Shown piece by piece: positions 40,575 to 41,877 of a DNA stretch of 41,877 nt. The notes beneath the pieces were generated by a model that searched no databases, had not been told where the DNA came from, and was given only the letters and a program-made list of their open reading frames with translations. The translations under genes and the position numbers were made by a program. The first letter of the stretch is position 1, and the number at the start of each line of letters is the position of its first letter. Source of the DNA: Spartobacteria bacterium UBA5019 (GTDB lineage: Bacteria; Verrucomicrobiota; Verrucomicrobiia; Chthoniobacterales; Terrimicrobiaceae); the NCBI GenBank assembly GCA_002396485.1, contig DGXZ01000047.1, positions 1 through 41,877 of the forward strand, in the 5' to 3' direction.

Positions 40575-41618
40575 CTACGCCTTGAAAAGATCGGGCTGTG
40601 AGGAGGAGGTCGGGGCGGACTGTGGAGCAGGCAGGCCGAGTTTTTTGTAGGCCTTCGGCATAGCGACACGGCCCTGGGCGGTGCGTTTGATGTAACCTTG
40701 CATGATGAGGTAGGGTTCGTGGACCTCCTCAATCGTGCCGGACTCTTCTCCAATGGCGACGGCAAGGCTGTTCACGCCTACTGGGCCTCCATCGAAAAGG
40801 CCGATGATCGCTTCCAGGATGCGCTTGTCCATTTCGTCAAAGCCCTCGGCATCGATGTCGAGCATGGTGAGGGCGTCGGTGGCGCTCTGGGCGGTGATTC
40901 GGCCCCCGGCACGAACCAAGGAGTAGTCGCGCACCCAGCGGAGAAGATTGTTTGCGATGCGTGGAGTGCCGCGCGCGCGTCGGGCGATTTCCAAGTCGGC
41001 ACCTGCCTCCAACTCGCTGCCGAGAAGTCCCGCGCTGCGACTCACAATGGCAGCAAGGGTTTCGGGAGCGTAGTAGTCAAGTCGGCAGTTCATGCCAAAT
41101 CGCGAGCGTAGCGGATCGCTGATCATGCCAGAGCGAGTCGTGGCCCCGATGAGGGTGAAGGGAGCGAGGTTCAGCCTCACGGTTCGGGCGCTGGGGCCTT
41201 GGTCAATAACGATGTCGAGTTTGAAATCCTCCATCGCGGGATACAAATACTCCTCGATGGCTGGTTGCAGGCGGTGGATTTCATCGATGAAGAGAACTCC
41301 GCCGCGTTCGATATTTGTGAGCAGTCCTGCTAGGTCGCCTGCCTTTTCGATCATCGGTCCGCTGGTGGTGCGGACTTCGGAGTTCATGGCATTGCCTATG
41401 ATGTAGGCTAGGGTGGTCTTGCCAAGTCCGGGTGGGCCGCTCAGGAGAATGTGCTGGAGCGTGTCACCCCGTTGCTTGGCCGCCTCGACCATCACTTGCA
41501 GGCGTTCCACAGTTTTTTCCTGACCCGCAAATTCCTCGAAAAGCGGTGGCCTGAGAGAAATCTCAAAAGCCGAATCTATCGGCTCAAGATCCTGGGATTT
41601 GGGGTCTGGCGTGCTCAT
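40575..41618 (-). CDS. ruvB: Holliday junction branch-migration helicase RuvB
   Basis: A 347-residue AAA+ ATPase, full length. Walker A is GPPGLGKTT near 61-69, Walker B VLFIDEIHRL, sensor 1 GATTRSG and the arginine-finger region LRSRFG, followed by the winged-helix domain (DGGPVGVNSLAVAIGEESGT, then EPYLIMQGYIKRTAQGR). It drives branch migration with RuvA during recombination repair. No ruvA or ruvC is adjacent in the window, although the gene's upstream side is only partly visible. It leads an operon with the SDR gene. Confidence 0.97.
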   Translation of the reverse strand: MSTPDPKSQDLEPIDSAFEISLRPPLFEEFAGQEKTVERLQVMVEAAKQRGDTLQHILLSGPPGLGKTTLAYIIGNAMNSEVRTTSGPMIEKAGDLAGLLTNIERGGVLFIDEIHRLQPAIEEYLYPAMEDFKLDIVIDQGPSARTVRLNLAPFTLIGATTRSGMISDPLRSRFGMNCRLDYYAPETLAAIVSRSAGLLGSELEAGADLEIARRARGTPRIANNLLRWVRDYSLVRAGGRITAQSATDALTMLDIDAEGFDEMDKRILEAIIGLFDGGPVGVNSLAVAIGEESGTIEEVHEPYLIMQGYIKRTAQGRVAMPKAYKKLGLPAPQSAPTSSSQPDLFKA

Positions 41619-41877
41619 GGGAATTTTAAAATGTGAGCCTCTTGCAGACGCGTCAAGGATTCATCGCAAAAGTTGCCAAGCTTGAGTCTCACAAAACGAA
41701 TGTAAAGTTGCCACCGTTGAGGGGAACACAAAAAATCCAACGTCAGCAAGCTGGAAGGGCGGGAAAAAATGCCATGAAGGCGGCTGATGGGCTTTCCGCC
41801 GTTCCCTGCCTCGCCTTGTTAGTGTTCCGTCGCGTAAATGAATAGACGTTACGCCGTAGCCTTCCGGCGGCGCCTCG
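41619..41877. other. Region upstream of ruvB, no gene recognised
   Basis: No convincing coding frame. A short inverted repeat CGCCG/CGGCG (41852-41869) near the right edge may be the start of another intergenic repeat or hairpin that continues outside the window. Confidence 0.3.

Overview
The window looks like a chromosomal segment of a free-living, probably flagellated bacterium of the Verrucomicrobiota. This placement rests on gene style, not on a search. The pointers are a very large secreted protein built from putative-Ig domains flanked by formylglycine-enzyme-like domains, intergenic palindromic repeats of the TGTAGCGGCGG and CCACAGAGGACACAGAG types, moderately high G+C, weak or absent Shine-Dalgarno signals before many genes, and a CobA-HemD fusion. 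No tRNA, rRNA, insertion sequence or CRISPR array was recognised.

Layout. 0-2.4 kb: an orphan addiction-module antitoxin, a histone-deacetylase-family amidohydrolase and prmA. 2.8-7.0 kb: a plus-strand operon of tatA, a secreted endonuclease/exonuclease/phosphatase protein, a cysteine-less thioredoxin-fold protein and an acyl-CoA synthetase. 7-13.6 kb: housekeeping genes guaB, aguB, engB, a HAD hydrolase, a catalytically dead rhomboid and ilvD. 13.6-17 kb: a 1122-residue protein with the outline of a non-ribosomal peptide synthetase, but with degenerate catalytic motifs and no carrier domain. 17-19.3 kb: a glycosyltransferase divergent from a flagellin gene that has a textbook sigma-28 promoter and terminator. 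19.3-26 kb: a small membrane protein, rsmE, rfbD, rplU-rpmA, a cysE-cysteine desulfurase-SprT operon and ychF. 26.2-31.6 kb: the giant Ig-repeat protein. 31.6-34.4 kb: a zinc-ribbon coiled-coil protein, the cobA-hemD fusion and a PAS protein. 39.8-41.6 kb: an SDR gene and ruvB.

The most notable region is 34.6-39.6 kb, which I read as a decayed chromosomal integron. Ten small genes, all on the minus strand and visibly AT-richer than their surroundings, are separated by four clear attC-like sites. Each of these pairs imperfect outer arms in which the R''-side arm carries two extra unpaired bases. Two more degenerate sites lie further along. At the head of the array is an attI-like inverted core ending in GTTAGGC. 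Facing away from the cassettes is the N-terminal third of a tyrosine recombinase, broken by a one-base slip in a T-run and cut off at a CCACAGAGG repeat. The cassettes hold two toxin-antitoxin pairs (YefM-YoeB and BrnT-BrnA), an HNH endonuclease, a DUF5069-like protein, two secreted proteins and two small proteins of unknown function. With its own integrase destroyed, the array is probably frozen unless an integrase is supplied from elsewhere.

The other points of interest are proteins that keep a fold but have lost catalytic residues: the NRPS-like protein, the rhomboid, the thioredoxin-like protein and the SDR.
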